From contig JBLWWK010000003.1 in the NCBI GenBank assembly GCA_048267965.1, forward strand, positions 124,001 to 188,000: DNA of 64,000 nucleotides. The letters run 5' to 3'. Each line of letters starts with the position of its first letter. The first letter of the stretch is position 1. Positions 46,090 to 55,258 of the stretch are shown here, one piece after another. The stretch comes from GCA-2705995 sp048267965. Its GTDB lineage: Bacteria > Bacteroidota > Bacteroidia > Flavobacteriales_G > Salibacteraceae. The notes beneath the pieces were generated by a model. The model saw only the letters and a program-made list of their open reading frames with translations. It was not told where the DNA came from and did no database searches. Made by a program: the position numbers and the translations under genes.

Positions 46090-46122
46090 AAGCCTTGAAT
46101 CATTAGATTCAGGGCTTTTTTT
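46090..46122 (+). terminator. Rho-independent terminator after rpoC
   Basis: AAGCCTTGAATC pairs with GATTCAGGGCTT (one G-U) around ATTA, then a T run. Confidence 0.92.
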
Positions 46123-46142
46123 ATGTTTATACATTATACATT

Positions 46143-46466
46143 ATGAGTACAGAAAACAAAGACAACAAGCAGGGCCTTAACATTGAACTATCTGAAGAAG
46201 TGGCTGGAGGCGTTTATTCAAATCTTGCTATCATTACCCATTCAAATACAGAATTTGTATGTGATTTTGTTCAATTGATGCCGGGAGCACCTAAAGGAAA
46301 AGTGAGGTCAAGAGTTATTTTGGCTCCACAACATGCCAAGCGCTTAATGAGAGCTTTGGCAGAAAATGTGGCGAACTTTGAGCAACAAAATGGTGAGATT
46401 GAAGAAGGCGATCAGCGTGAACAAGGTATTCCGTTAAATTTTGGAGGACCTACAACACAGGCTTAG
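46143..46466 (+). CDS. DUF3467 family protein
   Basis: A 107-residue soluble protein with the DUF3467 core ELSEEVAGGVYSNLAIITHS, FVCDFVQLMPGAPKGKVRSR and VILAPQHAKRLMRALAENV. The family is widespread and uncharacterised. In Bacteroidota it often follows rpoC, as here. Its stop codon overlaps the convergent patatin gene's stop by four bases. Confidence 0.92.
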   Translation: MSTENKDNKQGLNIELSEEVAGGVYSNLAIITHSNTEFVCDFVQLMPGAPKGKVRSRVILAPQHAKRLMRALAENVANFEQQNGEIEEGDQREQGIPLNFGGPTTQA

Positions 46467-48769
46467 TCTAACGCTTTTTTATTGAACAAAATATACCCGA
46501 AGTTGAGTAAAAATGTGAGAGGAGTAGTTCTCTCTAAAGTCACATCGGGTACATTATGATAGTAATTAAGGCTCACACTTAATGGGCCAATTGGAGAACT
46601 CCACACAGTGGATGTGGTAAGAATGGTGTAGCTTCTCGACCACGAATTTCCCATTTTAGCTTTGTTGAGTTCTCCATTTTCAATCATTTCATAGGGTTGA
46701 AAAAGATACCCCTCTAGGCGAAAATGAAGTTGGGGAGATACCGAGAAAATGAACTTATGCCCTAGTGCCGCGTATTGATGAGTTCTGAAAGTTTCTAAGA
46801 ACAGTGTTTTGCTTTCGGGTGTAGGTTGAAATGCGTTTGAGCGCAACAAGGTGCTGGTATAATTACTGAAAAGGGGTTGGGTAGATAAAACACCCTGCAA
46901 ATCTACTCCTAGTTTTAAAAGTCTAGTTTGAATGTAATAATTCTGATAAGTTAGCTTGAATTGAAACCATTCTTTGTGATTAGTAGTTTTATTCTCTTTT
47001 GAAGAGGTGGACCCAGGAAAATGATATTCATGCCCGTTTACATACCGAGCCGAAACTGAAAAACGTGCACCAGAGGTGGCGAACTGGCGATCATTAAGGG
47101 TATTGTTCTCGTATTCTATTTTAGCAGAAAATCCATCGAAAATAGTTTCGTCTACCGTGTCTTTCTGAGTGAAATTTTGCGTTTGATAGTAATCATCAAA
47201 TAGATGAAATGCGGTTCCTGATAGCTCTATTTTACCCTTATTTGTAATAGGAGCTCCAATTTTAAGCGATCCGAATTGTTCGTTTTGGATAAGGTAAGAT
47301 GGTTTAAATTCTTCGAAAAAGAAGTTTCTACTACGGTAATAATTCCACCGTTGTAAGGTGAAGGACGGCTGAATATAAATGGGTAACCTTCCGGGAAAAT
47401 CGAAACGAGCAAGCGCTTTTGCACCAGCGTACAGGCGACCGTAATAACCGTTGGTATATAAGGTAATTCCTTGTTTTTTTAATTGATTGTATTGGGCCGA
47501 GAAGAAAACATGGTTAATCGGATTGGTAGAAAGATTACCACCAACACTTAAGATTAGGTCTCGCTCACGTTGAATGTTCAGTTTTAAACTATAGGTGCTA
47601 TCGGTTTGGGGTTGAATTGAAGGGTAAATTCCTTTTATTTTTGAATCTCCATACAACTTATAATAGCTTCTTCTGATACTTATTGAATCTCTTAATTCTT
47701 GAGGAGATACGGTTCCTACCGTTTTATAAACGTACTTTTTTTGATTCTCAGACAAACCGTAGAGCTGAATTGTGTCGTACTGAAGAGGGATGATTCTTTT
47801 CAAGAACATTTCTCTTTTATGCATGAGTTCGTTGGCGCTAATTCTTCTAGAAATTTTCGACTTTATGTTTGCAATGGCTCGGTAGGTAGCAACGTAGCCA
47901 GAGTCGACAGCATCTTCAGCTTTATCGAACGAAAAGGTTCCAAAATCGTTCTTAGGATTGATTATTACGCTTTCGACACAATCGATAGAATAGACCGTTT
48001 TACTCACCATCATATTTTTAATTTGTGAGAAAGGGTCTTCTGCGTTGGGCGGTTCTAAAGTGGAAGAAACGCTGCTCCCGATAATAAAATCGGGTGAAAA
48101 AGTTTCGCACATAACATCAGAAGGGAAATTATTATAAAGCCCTCCATCGAATAATAACGCCCCATTAATATAAATGGGTTTTAAATAAAACGGATACGAC
48201 ATTGATGCGCGCACAGCATCGCTTAAACTGCCTTTAGAAAAAGTTACTTCTTGTTTTAAACGGATATCGGCCGCAATGCAACGAAAAGGAACCATTAAAG
48301 AATCGAAATTTTTATTAGCAGCGGCAATGGAAGGCGATAAGGCTTGTGACAACTCAAAATCGATGGATATGGGATCGATTAAATTGGTGGGCAATTGAGG
48401 ACGCAGAATGCTGTCTCTCGAAAATTTTAAGCGAACTAAGCCTGCATCTTCGGCAATCTGTTGATAATAGTAAATATCATCATTTTCGATAATTCCGCGC
48501 GCAATATTCTCAAAAAGTGGTGATGTAACGTAAGCTTCAATTTCTTCTGGAGTCTTTCCGCTCGCATATAAAGCCCCCACAAGAGCGCCCATACTTGTTC
48601 CCGTAATATAATCGATAGGAATTTGATTTTCTTCGAGCGCTTTTAACACACCAACGTGTGCCAAAGCATCGGCACCACCGCCACTCAAAACAACGCCAAC
48701 TTTCTGAGCGTTTGTTTTAATTGTGATGAGAAGAAGGGAGATGAACAAGAAACTTTTCAAGAAGTTCAT
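46463..48769 (-). CDS. Patatin-like phospholipase with C-terminal outer-membrane barrel
   Basis: 768 residues with a signal peptide ending TKTNAQ-like (ITIKTNAQ). The patatin domain (about 23-330) has the serine nucleophile in GTSMG (Ser59) and the Asp in LLFDGGLYNNFP. The glycine-rich oxyanion motif reads SGGGADALAHVGV, lacking the usual Arg/Lys-Gly. The C-terminal half (about 390-768) is a Bam A/surface-antigen-like barrel rich in aromatic beta-strands and ending FGYILFNKKALD. This is the plan of PlpD-type (type Vd) secreted or surface phospholipases. Whether the lipase half is released is unknown. Confidence 0.88.
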   Translation of the reverse strand: MNFLKSFLFISLLLITIKTNAQKVGVVLSGGGADALAHVGVLKALEENQIPIDYITGTSMGALVGALYASGKTPEEIEAYVTSPLFENIARGIIENDDIYYYQQIAEDAGLVRLKFSRDSILRPQLPTNLIDPISIDFELSQALSPSIAAANKNFDSLMVPFRCIAADIRLKQEVTFSKGSLSDAVRASMSYPFYLKPIYINGALLFDGGLYNNFPSDVMCETFSPDFIIGSSVSSTLEPPNAEDPFSQIKNMMVSKTVYSIDCVESVIINPKNDFGTFSFDKAEDAVDSGYVATYRAIANIKSKISRRISANELMHKREMFLKRIIPLQYDTIQLYGLSENQKKYVYKTVGTVSPQELRDSISIRRSYYKLYGDSKIKGIYPSIQPQTDSTYSLKLNIQRERDLILSVGGNLSTNPINHVFFSAQYNQLKKQGITLYTNGYYGRLYAGAKALARFDFPGRLPIYIQPSFTLQRWNYYRSRNFFFEEFKPSYLIQNEQFGSLKIGAPITNKGKIELSGTAFHLFDDYYQTQNFTQKDTVDETIFDGFSAKIEYENNTLNDRQFATSGARFSVSARYVNGHEYHFPGSTSSKENKTTNHKEWFQFKLTYQNYYIQTRLLKLGVDLQGVLSTQPLFSNYTSTLLRSNAFQPTPESKTLFLETFRTHQYAALGHKFIFSVSPQLHFRLEGYLFQPYEMIENGELNKAKMGNSWSRSYTILTTSTVWSSPIGPLSVSLNYYHNVPDVTLERTTPLTFLLNFGYILFNKKALD
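47710..47721 (+). repeat. Full 12-base CGGTTCCTACCG element
   Basis: Exact full-length copy in the patatin gene. On the coding strand it reads Val-Gly-Thr. Confidence 0.6.
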
Positions 48770-48785
48770 ACATTCATTTGTGGTG

Positions 48786-48793
48786 CAAAGGTA
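48786..48793 (-). promoter_or_regulatory. Candidate -7 element for the patatin gene
   Basis: TACCTTTG followed by CA on the minus strand, 16 bases before the ATG. Same TTTGCA form as secDF, tatA and thrS. Confidence 0.5.
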
Positions 48794-48861
48794 GAGAACT
48801 CTTAACTCGTCACATTTATTTTATGATAAGAGAATATAATTTTTCATCAACGGTGGTGAAC

Positions 48862-49650
48862 TTATATAAGCGCTAAATCAGAAAAGTATTTTTTCATCTG
48901 TAGGAGCCGGGTTCCATACCATGAAAAAATCTCACCATCTACCAAAATTACTTCACTATTAGGCAGTTCTTGTTTAAACTGTTGGATGTGTTTTTCTGCA
49001 AAGGGATAAGGTTCGCTAGAGAGCAAAATTAATTGAGGTTGTAATTGCTTTAATTGAACAAAATCAGTTTCAGGGTAACGAGTTTGACCAGCGAAAACAT
49101 TTTCTAAACCGAGGTGGCTCAGTACGCTATGAATAAACGTTTGTTCAGCGCAGACCATTAAAGGTTCATTCCAAATAAAATAGGCCGTTTTCTTATTTTG
49201 AAGATGAGCAAATTGATTTTTAATGGCCGCTATGTTGATTTCTAACTGCTGAGTTAAGTTTTCGGCTTCTTTGGTTTTTCGAACAAGTAAACCAATTTCT
49301 CTAAACAGTTTGGGGGCTTCCCTAAGATGATTAATATCGCTTACCCAAACCGGAAAGTCTTGTGCAAGTTTCTCCACATCGGCTTGCGTATTCTCTTCTT
49401 TGTTGGCGATGATTAAATCGGGTTTTAAAGCGGCAATTTTAGAATGATTCAGCTTTTTAGTTCCGCCCACTTTTGTAACAGAAGATGGTTTTTCTTTTGG
49501 GTGAATACAAAAATGGGTTATACCAACAATTTGGTCTTTTAATCCAAGGGCATACAATAATTCGGTTTGGGAAGGAACCAAAGAGACAATTCTTTTTGGT
49601 TCCTTCTCCAAGTTTATTTTTCTACCCATTTGATCAGTGAAAACTGTCAT
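48862..49650 (-). CDS. Helical-backbone metal receptor (BtuF/FhuD-like) without signal peptide
   Basis: 262 residues similar to periplasmic cobalamin/iron-siderophore binding proteins: RIVSLVPSQTELLYALGLKD, VGGTKKLNHSKIAALKPDLI and the late FVQLKQLQPQLILLSSEPYP. There is no signal peptide, so the product should be cytosolic unless exported otherwise. No ABC permease or ATPase is adjacent. Its start overlaps the cystathionine beta-synthase stop by one base, so the two are probably translated together. A role in corrinoid or heme handling is possible but not shown. Confidence 0.82.
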   Translation of the reverse strand: MTVFTDQMGRKINLEKEPKRIVSLVPSQTELLYALGLKDQIVGITHFCIHPKEKPSSVTKVGGTKKLNHSKIAALKPDLIIANKEENTQADVEKLAQDFPVWVSDINHLREAPKLFREIGLLVRKTKEAENLTQQLEINIAAIKNQFAHLQNKKTAYFIWNEPLMVCAEQTFIHSVLSHLGLENVFAGQTRYPETDFVQLKQLQPQLILLSSEPYPFAEKHIQQFKQELPNSEVILVDGEIFSWYGTRLLQMKKYFSDLALI

Positions 49651-51020
49651 TATGATAGAATACTCAAAATATCATGTTTCGTAATAATGTGCAATTTGCT
49701 ATTGAAGTTAACCAAAACAGCACTGTTGTTTTTGCTCATCAATTTAGACACTTCTTGTAAAGAGGTTTCTGCGTCTACAACCGGAAACGGAGCCTTCATT
49801 ACTTCTTCGATGCGTTGGTTTTTAACTTCTGCATTATCGGTAATTAATTCGAAAAGTTGGGCATTGTCTAACGAACCAACGGGTTGCTCATCTTTCATTA
49901 CAGGTAATTGTGAAACCTGAGCGTCTTTCATTTTATCAATAGCGTGTTGAACCAATTCTTCTGTTTTAACAGTCACCATGTTTTCAGAAGTACGATTCAT
50001 TAAATACGATTTGCAAGAGATATCATCGTGGCTGATAAATCCTCTTTCTCTCATCCAATCATCGTTGAAGATTTTACCAACGTAACGGCTTCCGTGATCG
50101 TGGAAAAGAACAACCACCACATCGTCTTTAGTAAGTTGATCTTTTAATTGACGAACAGCAGCAAAAGCAGAACCACAAGAATAACCTAACAATAAACCTT
50201 CTTTTTTAGCCAATTCTCTTGCCACCAAAGCACCATCTCTATCGGTTACTTTTTCGAAGTGATCGATAAGAGAGAAATCTACGTTTTTAGGAAGAATATC
50301 TTCTCCAATTCCTTCGGTGATGTATGAATAGATCTCATTTTCATCAAATTCACCTGTTTCGTGGTATTTTTTGAAAACAGATCCGTAGCTATCCACTCCC
50401 CAAATTTTAATATTGGGGTTCTTTTCTTTTAGATATTTGGCTACACCAGAAATGGTTCCACCGGTTCCTACACCTACCACAAAGTGGGTGATTTTACCTT
50501 CTGTTTGTTCCCAAATTTCGGGTCCTGTAGATTCGTAATGAGCTTCTCGATTGCTTAAATTATCGTATTGAAAAGGATAAAACGAGTTAGGGATTTCTTT
50601 GTTAAGTCTTTCAGCAACAGAGTAATAAGATTCTGGGTGATCAGGAGAAACGTTTGTTGGGCAAACGTAAATCTCAGCGCCCATTGCTCTAAGAATATCC
50701 ATTTTTTCTTTCGATTGCTTATCGCTCAAGGTGCAGATTAAGCGGTAACCTTTTACGCATGCGGCCAATGCTAATCCCATTCCAGTATTACCTGAGGTAC
50801 ATTCGATAATGGTGCCTCCTGGTTTTAATTTTCCTTCTTTTTCTGCGTCTTCAATCATTTTAAGTGCCATTCGATCTTTGGTTGAATGGCCAGGATTGAA
50901 GTATTCTACTTTTGCCAATACCTGTGCAGGAATATCTTCGGCAATCTTATTTAACTTTACCATTGGAGTATCTCCAATAGTTTCTATAATGCTGTTATAT
51001 ACTTTTTTGGATGAATCCAT
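49650..51020 (-). CDS. Cystathionine beta-synthase-type PLP enzyme with CBS domain pair
   Basis: 456 residues. The PLP Lys is Lys48 in EYFNPGHSTKDRMAL. The phosphate loop is in VVGVGTGGTISGVAKYL. The segment EGIGEDILPKNVDFSLID favours cystathionine beta-synthase over cysteine synthase (serine plus homocysteine to cystathionine). A C-terminal CBS pair (about 330-456), which can sense adenosyl compounds, supports this. Cysteine synthase activity cannot be excluded. Gene order with the metal-receptor protein may link it to sulfur or cobalamin metabolism (inference). Confidence 0.9.
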   Translation of the reverse strand: MDSSKKVYNSIIETIGDTPMVKLNKIAEDIPAQVLAKVEYFNPGHSTKDRMALKMIEDAEKEGKLKPGGTIIECTSGNTGMGLALAACVKGYRLICTLSDKQSKEKMDILRAMGAEIYVCPTNVSPDHPESYYSVAERLNKEIPNSFYPFQYDNLSNREAHYESTGPEIWEQTEGKITHFVVGVGTGGTISGVAKYLKEKNPNIKIWGVDSYGSVFKKYHETGEFDENEIYSYITEGIGEDILPKNVDFSLIDHFEKVTDRDGALVARELAKKEGLLLGYSCGSAFAAVRQLKDQLTKDDVVVVLFHDHGSRYVGKIFNDDWMRERGFISHDDISCKSYLMNRTSENMVTVKTEELVQHAIDKMKDAQVSQLPVMKDEQPVGSLDNAQLFELITDNAEVKNQRIEEVMKAPFPVVDAETSLQEVSKLMSKNNSAVLVNFNSKLHIITKHDILSILS

Positions 51021-51043
51021 ACTTTACAAATTGAGAGTTTGTG

Positions 51044-51051
51044 CAAATGTA
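51044..51051 (-). promoter_or_regulatory. Candidate -7 element for cystathionine beta-synthase
   Basis: TACATTTG followed by CA on the minus strand, 23 bases before the ATG. Confidence 0.5.
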
Positions 51052-51058
51052 TCGCTTC

Positions 51059-52291
51059 TCAATTGAATCGTATGGCCTTGGCAGGTGAGATTTTTGTTAT
51101 CACTATAGATGGAAGAACCATCATTAGGGTGCAGAGAATGAGGGTTCCTACATTTAAGAAAAGAATGTGCCAACCGTTTAGGTTAATGGGTACTTGTGAC
51201 AGGTAGTAAACTTCTTCGTCTAGGGTTAAAAAACCAAATTGCTGCTGGAGTATAGCCACGGTTAAACCGATGATGTTTCCCCAAACTAAACCTTTGGTAA
51301 TTAAATAGGCTGCATTGTAAAGAAACACTTTGCGAATTACCCAATTGGTGGCTCCCATTGATTTTAAAACGCCAATCATTTGTGTTCGGTCTAGAATTAA
51401 AATGAGAAGAGCAGTAGTCATGGTTACACCAGAAACCAAAATCATTAAAGAAAGAATAATAATAACGTTGGTATCTTGCATATTGAGCCAGCTGAAAATC
51501 TCAATGTACTTTTCTGTGATTCGTTCTACTTTTAAATCAAAACCGATTTCGTTTTTTAACATCTCGTCAGACTTAAAGAGGTCATTGTACGATTTTAAGT
51601 TGATTTCGAAGCCGCCTACTTGGGTAGAATCCCATTGGTTAATGGTCTGTATGTGACCAATATCGGCAATAATCACCTTTTCGTCAAATTGTTTCATCCC
51701 GGTGCTGTAAATACCAGCTACATAGAATTTACGCGGTCTGGGTCTGCCATCTTGAATAAAATACACATAGGTTTTATCGTGTAATTTTAACCGCAATTGT
51801 CGTGCAGTATGAGAAGAGATTAAAATGCTGTCGTTTTTGGTTCCTTCAGTAACAGTGATAGGTTTACCTTCAACTAAATTCTGATTAAAGAAATTCCAGT
51901 TGAAATCTTTCCCGATGCCTTTCACCAAAACCCCAGCAAGTTCGTCTTCCGTTTTTAGAATTCCAGCCTTATTAGCAAACACCTGAATGTTTTCTACGTG
52001 GTCGTATTTTTCTTCGATTGAAGGATAAAATGGCTGATCGGTAGAAACGGGAATATCGTCTAGTCCCGAGTTTAAGCCGAAACTTCTTAATTGCAAATGA
52101 CCACCAAAACCAATTACTTTTGAACGAACTTCGTTTTGAAATCCAGTAACAATACTTAAAGAAAGTATCATCACAGCTACTCCTAAAGCAATACCGAATA
52201 CCGAAATCTTCACTACAGGTTTAGTCGTGTTTTTACCTTGTTCGGCACGACCAAATATCATTTTAGATGCTATGAAACGTTCTGGATTCAA
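51059..52291 (-). CDS. FtsX-like ABC permease (LolC/LolE family)
   Basis: 410 residues with one N-terminal membrane helix (about 29-50, ISVFGIALGVAVMILSLSIV), a large periplasmic domain, and three C-terminal helices (about 270-400). The early motif FGIALGVAVMILSLSIVTGF and late GNIIGLTVAILQQQFGF are typical of LolC/E-type lipoprotein-releasing permeases. No LolD ATPase is adjacent. The role in lipoprotein transport is inferred. Confidence 0.88.
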   Translation of the reverse strand: MNPERFIASKMIFGRAEQGKNTTKPVVKISVFGIALGVAVMILSLSIVTGFQNEVRSKVIGFGGHLQLRSFGLNSGLDDIPVSTDQPFYPSIEEKYDHVENIQVFANKAGILKTEDELAGVLVKGIGKDFNWNFFNQNLVEGKPITVTEGTKNDSILISSHTARQLRLKLHDKTYVYFIQDGRPRPRKFYVAGIYSTGMKQFDEKVIIADIGHIQTINQWDSTQVGGFEINLKSYNDLFKSDEMLKNEIGFDLKVERITEKYIEIFSWLNMQDTNVIIILSLMILVSGVTMTTALLILILDRTQMIGVLKSMGATNWVIRKVFLYNAAYLITKGLVWGNIIGLTVAILQQQFGFLTLDEEVYYLSQVPINLNGWHILFLNVGTLILCTLMMVLPSIVITKISPAKAIRFN

Positions 52292-52310
52292 CGTGTATCG
52301 ACTGTTATTG

Positions 52311-52318
52311 TAATTTTG
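52311..52318 (+). promoter_or_regulatory. Candidate -7 element for namZ
   Basis: TAATTTTG in the 55-base divergent spacer, 28 bases before the TTG start. Confidence 0.4.
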
Positions 52319-52346
52319 TGCTTATTTTTTATTTAAACCCAATTTC

Positions 52347-53555
52347 TTGACAAATTCAAAAAATCGAGTGAGCGAAGGTAGAAATTTCGCGTTCATATTT
52401 ACTTTCATTGCATGGGCATTTGCTTCTTTGGTTTCTGCTCAAACTATTCAGGTAGGAGCCGAAGACACCGCTTCTTATTTACATTTACTTCGATCGAAAA
52501 ATGTGGCTGTTGTGGCTAATCAAACATCGATAGCTTATAATCAGCATCTTGTCGATTTTTTATTAGAGCAAAATGTGACCATCGGTAAAGTGTTTTCACC
52601 AGAACATGGTTTTAGAGGCACAGGGGATGCAGGAGAAAAAATAAACGATCAGCGCGATGGGAAAACAGGTCTGCCTATAAAATCGTTGTACGGAAATCAT
52701 AAAAAGCCATCTTCAAAAGATTTAGAAAAAATCGATGTAGTACTCTTCGATATTCAAGATGTGGGCGTTCGATTTTATACCTACATCAGTACCATGCACT
52801 TGGTAATGGAAGCATGCGCAGAAAACAACGTGAAAATAATTGTGCTCGACCGGCCTAATCCAAACGGTTTTTATGTAGACGGACCCGTGCTCAATAAAAA
52901 GTATGAGTCTTTTGTTGGCATGCATCCTATTCCTATTGTGCACGGACTTACCATTGCAGAATTAGCCAACATGATTAATGGAGAAAAATGGCTAAAAGAT
53001 GGAATTCAGTGTGATTTGACTGTAGTTACATGCGAAAATTATACCCACTCAACTTTTTACGAATTACCCGTAGCGCCTTCTCCCAATTTGCCCAACCAAC
53101 GTTCCGTTTATCTATATCCTTCTTTAGGTTTATTTGAAGGAACCGAAATTTCGGTAGGTAGAGGAACCGATAGACCCTTTCAACAAATTGGAGCCCCTAA
53201 ACTCTCGGTAGGGGACGATTACTTTACACCACAATCTACCGTTGGGGCAAAGTATCCGCCCTACAAAAATGAGAAGTGTAGAGGATTTAATTTACAGAAT
53301 CATCCAGTGGCGGTTCCTACCGATACGCAACGCATTTATTTAAATTGGTTAAAAGTCACTTTTGAAAATTTCGAAGGAACCAATCCTTATTTTAAGAAAA
53401 CTGGCTTTTTTAATCTATTGGCAGGAACCAATCAATTAAGAAATCAAATCGAAGAAGGATGGAGCATTGAAAAAATTCAAAATTCTTGGGCAGAAGACTT
53501 AAAAAAGTATAAAATATTGCGGAAGAAATACCTGCTTTATCAAGACTTTGAGTAG
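52347..53555 (+). CDS. DUF1343 / NamZ-type exo-beta-N-acetylmuramidase
   Basis: 402 residues in the DUF1343 family, whose Bacillus member NamZ is an exo-N-acetylmuramidase (GH171). Conserved segments include VAVVANQTSIAYNQHLVDFL, VGKVFSPEHGFRG, DIQDVGVRFYTYISTMHLVM and VLDRPNPNGFYVDGPVL. A hydrophobic N-terminus (FAFIFTFIAWAFASLVSAQ) is a signal peptide. It is expected to act on peptidoglycan fragments in the periplasm. No ATG is available. TTG at 52347 is used, and GTG at 52368 would keep a shorter signal. Confidence 0.9.
   Translation: MTNSKNRVSEGRNFAFIFTFIAWAFASLVSAQTIQVGAEDTASYLHLLRSKNVAVVANQTSIAYNQHLVDFLLEQNVTIGKVFSPEHGFRGTGDAGEKINDQRDGKTGLPIKSLYGNHKKPSSKDLEKIDVVLFDIQDVGVRFYTYISTMHLVMEACAENNVKIIVLDRPNPNGFYVDGPVLNKKYESFVGMHPIPIVHGLTIAELANMINGEKWLKDGIQCDLTVVTCENYTHSTFYELPVAPSPNLPNQRSVYLYPSLGLFEGTEISVGRGTDRPFQQIGAPKLSVGDDYFTPQSTVGAKYPPYKNEKCRGFNLQNHPVAVPTDTQRIYLNWLKVTFENFEGTNPYFKKTGFFNLLAGTNQLRNQIEEGWSIEKIQNSWAEDLKKYKILRKKYLLYQDFE
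53311..53322 (+). repeat. Full 12-base CGGTTCCTACCG element
   Basis: Exact full-length copy in namZ, read as Val-Pro-Thr. Confidence 0.6.
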
Positions 53556-53650
53556 GTTAACAAAGCTATAATTTCACGAACAAATAATTGGTTAACTTCG
53601 TGTAAAACATGTTGACTTAACTCCTGTTAAATTCAAGTAAACAGTAAAAA

Positions 53651-54109
53651 ATGACACATTTAAACGTAGGAGATTCAGCTCCAGAATTCACAGGAAAAGA
53701 CCAAAACGGAAAAGCCCTTTCACTCAGCGATTACAAAGGGAAAAAGCTCATTGTTTTTTTCTATCCGAAAGACAATACCCCAGGTTGCACGGCAGAAGCA
53801 TGTAATCTAAGAGACAATTACGAGTTGCTACAATCGAAGGGGTTCGAGTTACTAGGGGTAAGTGCTGATTCTGAAAAAAAGCATCAAAATTTCATTGAAA
53901 AACACAGTCTGCCATTTCCGCTAATTGCCGATACTGAAAAAGAGGTAATTAATGCTTTTGGCGTTTGGGGACCTAAGAAATTTATGGGCAAAGAATTCGA
54001 TGGCATCCACCGAACTACTTTTTTGATTGATGAAGATGGCAAAGTTTCTCATATTTTCAAAAAAGTGAAAACAAAAACACACACCGAACAGATTTTAGAA
54101 GAATTATAA
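53651..54109 (+). CDS. bcp: Peroxiredoxin (BCP family)
   Basis: A thiol peroxidase of 152 residues that reduces H2O2 and organic peroxides. The peroxidatic Cys is in NTPGCTAEACNLRD, with a second Cys five residues later as the resolving thiol of the atypical 2-Cys BCP class. The N-terminal LNVGDSAPEFTGKDQNGKA is typical. The 95 bases to namZ contain no clear promoter. Confidence 0.94.
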   Translation: MTHLNVGDSAPEFTGKDQNGKALSLSDYKGKKLIVFFYPKDNTPGCTAEACNLRDNYELLQSKGFELLGVSADSEKKHQNFIEKHSLPFPLIADTEKEVINAFGVWGPKKFMGKEFDGIHRTTFLIDEDGKVSHIFKKVKTKTHTEQILEEL

Positions 54110-54141
54110 ACAGAACGTAAATAGATTACGTTTTGTACTTC

Positions 54142-54149
54142 TACTTTTG
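54142..54149 (+). promoter_or_regulatory. Candidate -7 element for recA
   Basis: TACTTTTG, 31 bases before the recA ATG. I see no LexA-type palindrome in the spacer. Confidence 0.45.
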
Positions 54150-54179
54150 AACTTTTAATAAACCAAACAGCACATAATT

Positions 54180-55193
54180 ATGTCACAAGATATAGCCAAA
54201 GAAAAGTTAAAGGCGCTTCAACTAACCATGGATAAGTTAGAGAAGAGCTACGGAAAAGGAACGGTAATGCGCATGGGCGATAGCGTTATTGAGCCTATTG
54301 AAGTTATCCCAACCGGCTCTTTTACACTAGACAGAGCGCTTGGAGTAGGCGGTTTTCCGCGAGGAAGAGTGGTAGAAATTTACGGACCTGAATCTTCTGG
54401 TAAAACTACACTGGCTATTCACGCTATAGCAGAAGTTCAAAAACAAGGTGGTATTGCTGCCATTGTTGATGCGGAGCATGCTTTCGATCGTTTTTATGCA
54501 GAATCTTTAGGCGTAGACACTGAAAACTTGTTAATTTCTCAGCCAGACAACGGTGAGCAAGCATTAGAAATTGCCGATAATTTAATTCGATCTGGGGCTA
54601 TCGATTTATTAATCGTTGATTCAGTAGCTGCTTTAACGCCAAAGGCAGAGATTGAAGGCGAAATGGGAGATTCAAGAATGGGTCTTCAGGCAAGATTAAT
54701 GTCACAAGCTCTTAGAAAGCTAACAGCCACCATTAGCAGAACGCATTGTACAGCTATTTTTATTAACCAGTTAAGAGAGAAAATTGGAGTTATGTTTGGT
54801 AACCCAGAAACTACAACTGGAGGTAATGCGCTTAAATTTTATGCTTCTGTTCGTTTAGATATTAGAAGAACGGGGCAAATCAAAAGTGGCGATGAAGTAT
54901 TGGGTTCTAGCACACGAGTTAAAGTGGTGAAAAACAAAGTGGCACCTCCATTCCGTAAAGCAGAATTTGACATTATGTACGGAAAGGGAATTTCTAAATC
55001 AGGAGAAATCATCGATTTAGGAGTAGACTTTGGCGTGGTAAAAAAGAGTGGTTCTTGGTTTAGCTACGGAGAAACTAAATTAGGGCAGGGGAGAGATGCT
55101 GTGAAACAGTTAATCGAAGACAACCCAGAACTAATGGAAGAACTAGAAGAAAAAATAAAAGCTGCTATCGAAGAAAAAGAAGCAGGTAAGTAG
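54180..55193 (+). CDS. recA: Recombinase RecA
   Basis: ATP-dependent strand exchange and SOS/repair. Walker A GPESSGKTTLAIH lies at about 68-80, Walker B at LLIVDSVAAL, L1 and L2 loops are intact, and the monomer interface segment MGDSRMGLQARLMSQALRKLT is present. Its 337 residues have a short acidic tail (EELEEKIKAAIEEKE). A terminator follows. Confidence 0.98.
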   Translation: MSQDIAKEKLKALQLTMDKLEKSYGKGTVMRMGDSVIEPIEVIPTGSFTLDRALGVGGFPRGRVVEIYGPESSGKTTLAIHAIAEVQKQGGIAAIVDAEHAFDRFYAESLGVDTENLLISQPDNGEQALEIADNLIRSGAIDLLIVDSVAALTPKAEIEGEMGDSRMGLQARLMSQALRKLTATISRTHCTAIFINQLREKIGVMFGNPETTTGGNALKFYASVRLDIRRTGQIKSGDEVLGSSTRVKVVKNKVAPPFRKAEFDIMYGKGISKSGEIIDLGVDFGVVKKSGSWFSYGETKLGQGRDAVKQLIEDNPELMEELEEKIKAAIEEKEAGK

Positions 55194-55210
55194 AATACAA
55201 CCTTAAAACT

Positions 55211-55240
55211 GCCCAGGTTAATTCGTTAATCTGGGCTTTA
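55211..55240 (+). terminator. Rho-independent terminator after recA
   Basis: GCCCAGGTTAA pairs with TTAATCTGGGC (one G-U) around TTCG, followed by TTTATTATTT. Confidence 0.8.
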
Positions 55241-55258
55241 TTATTTGTACCCTTCAAG

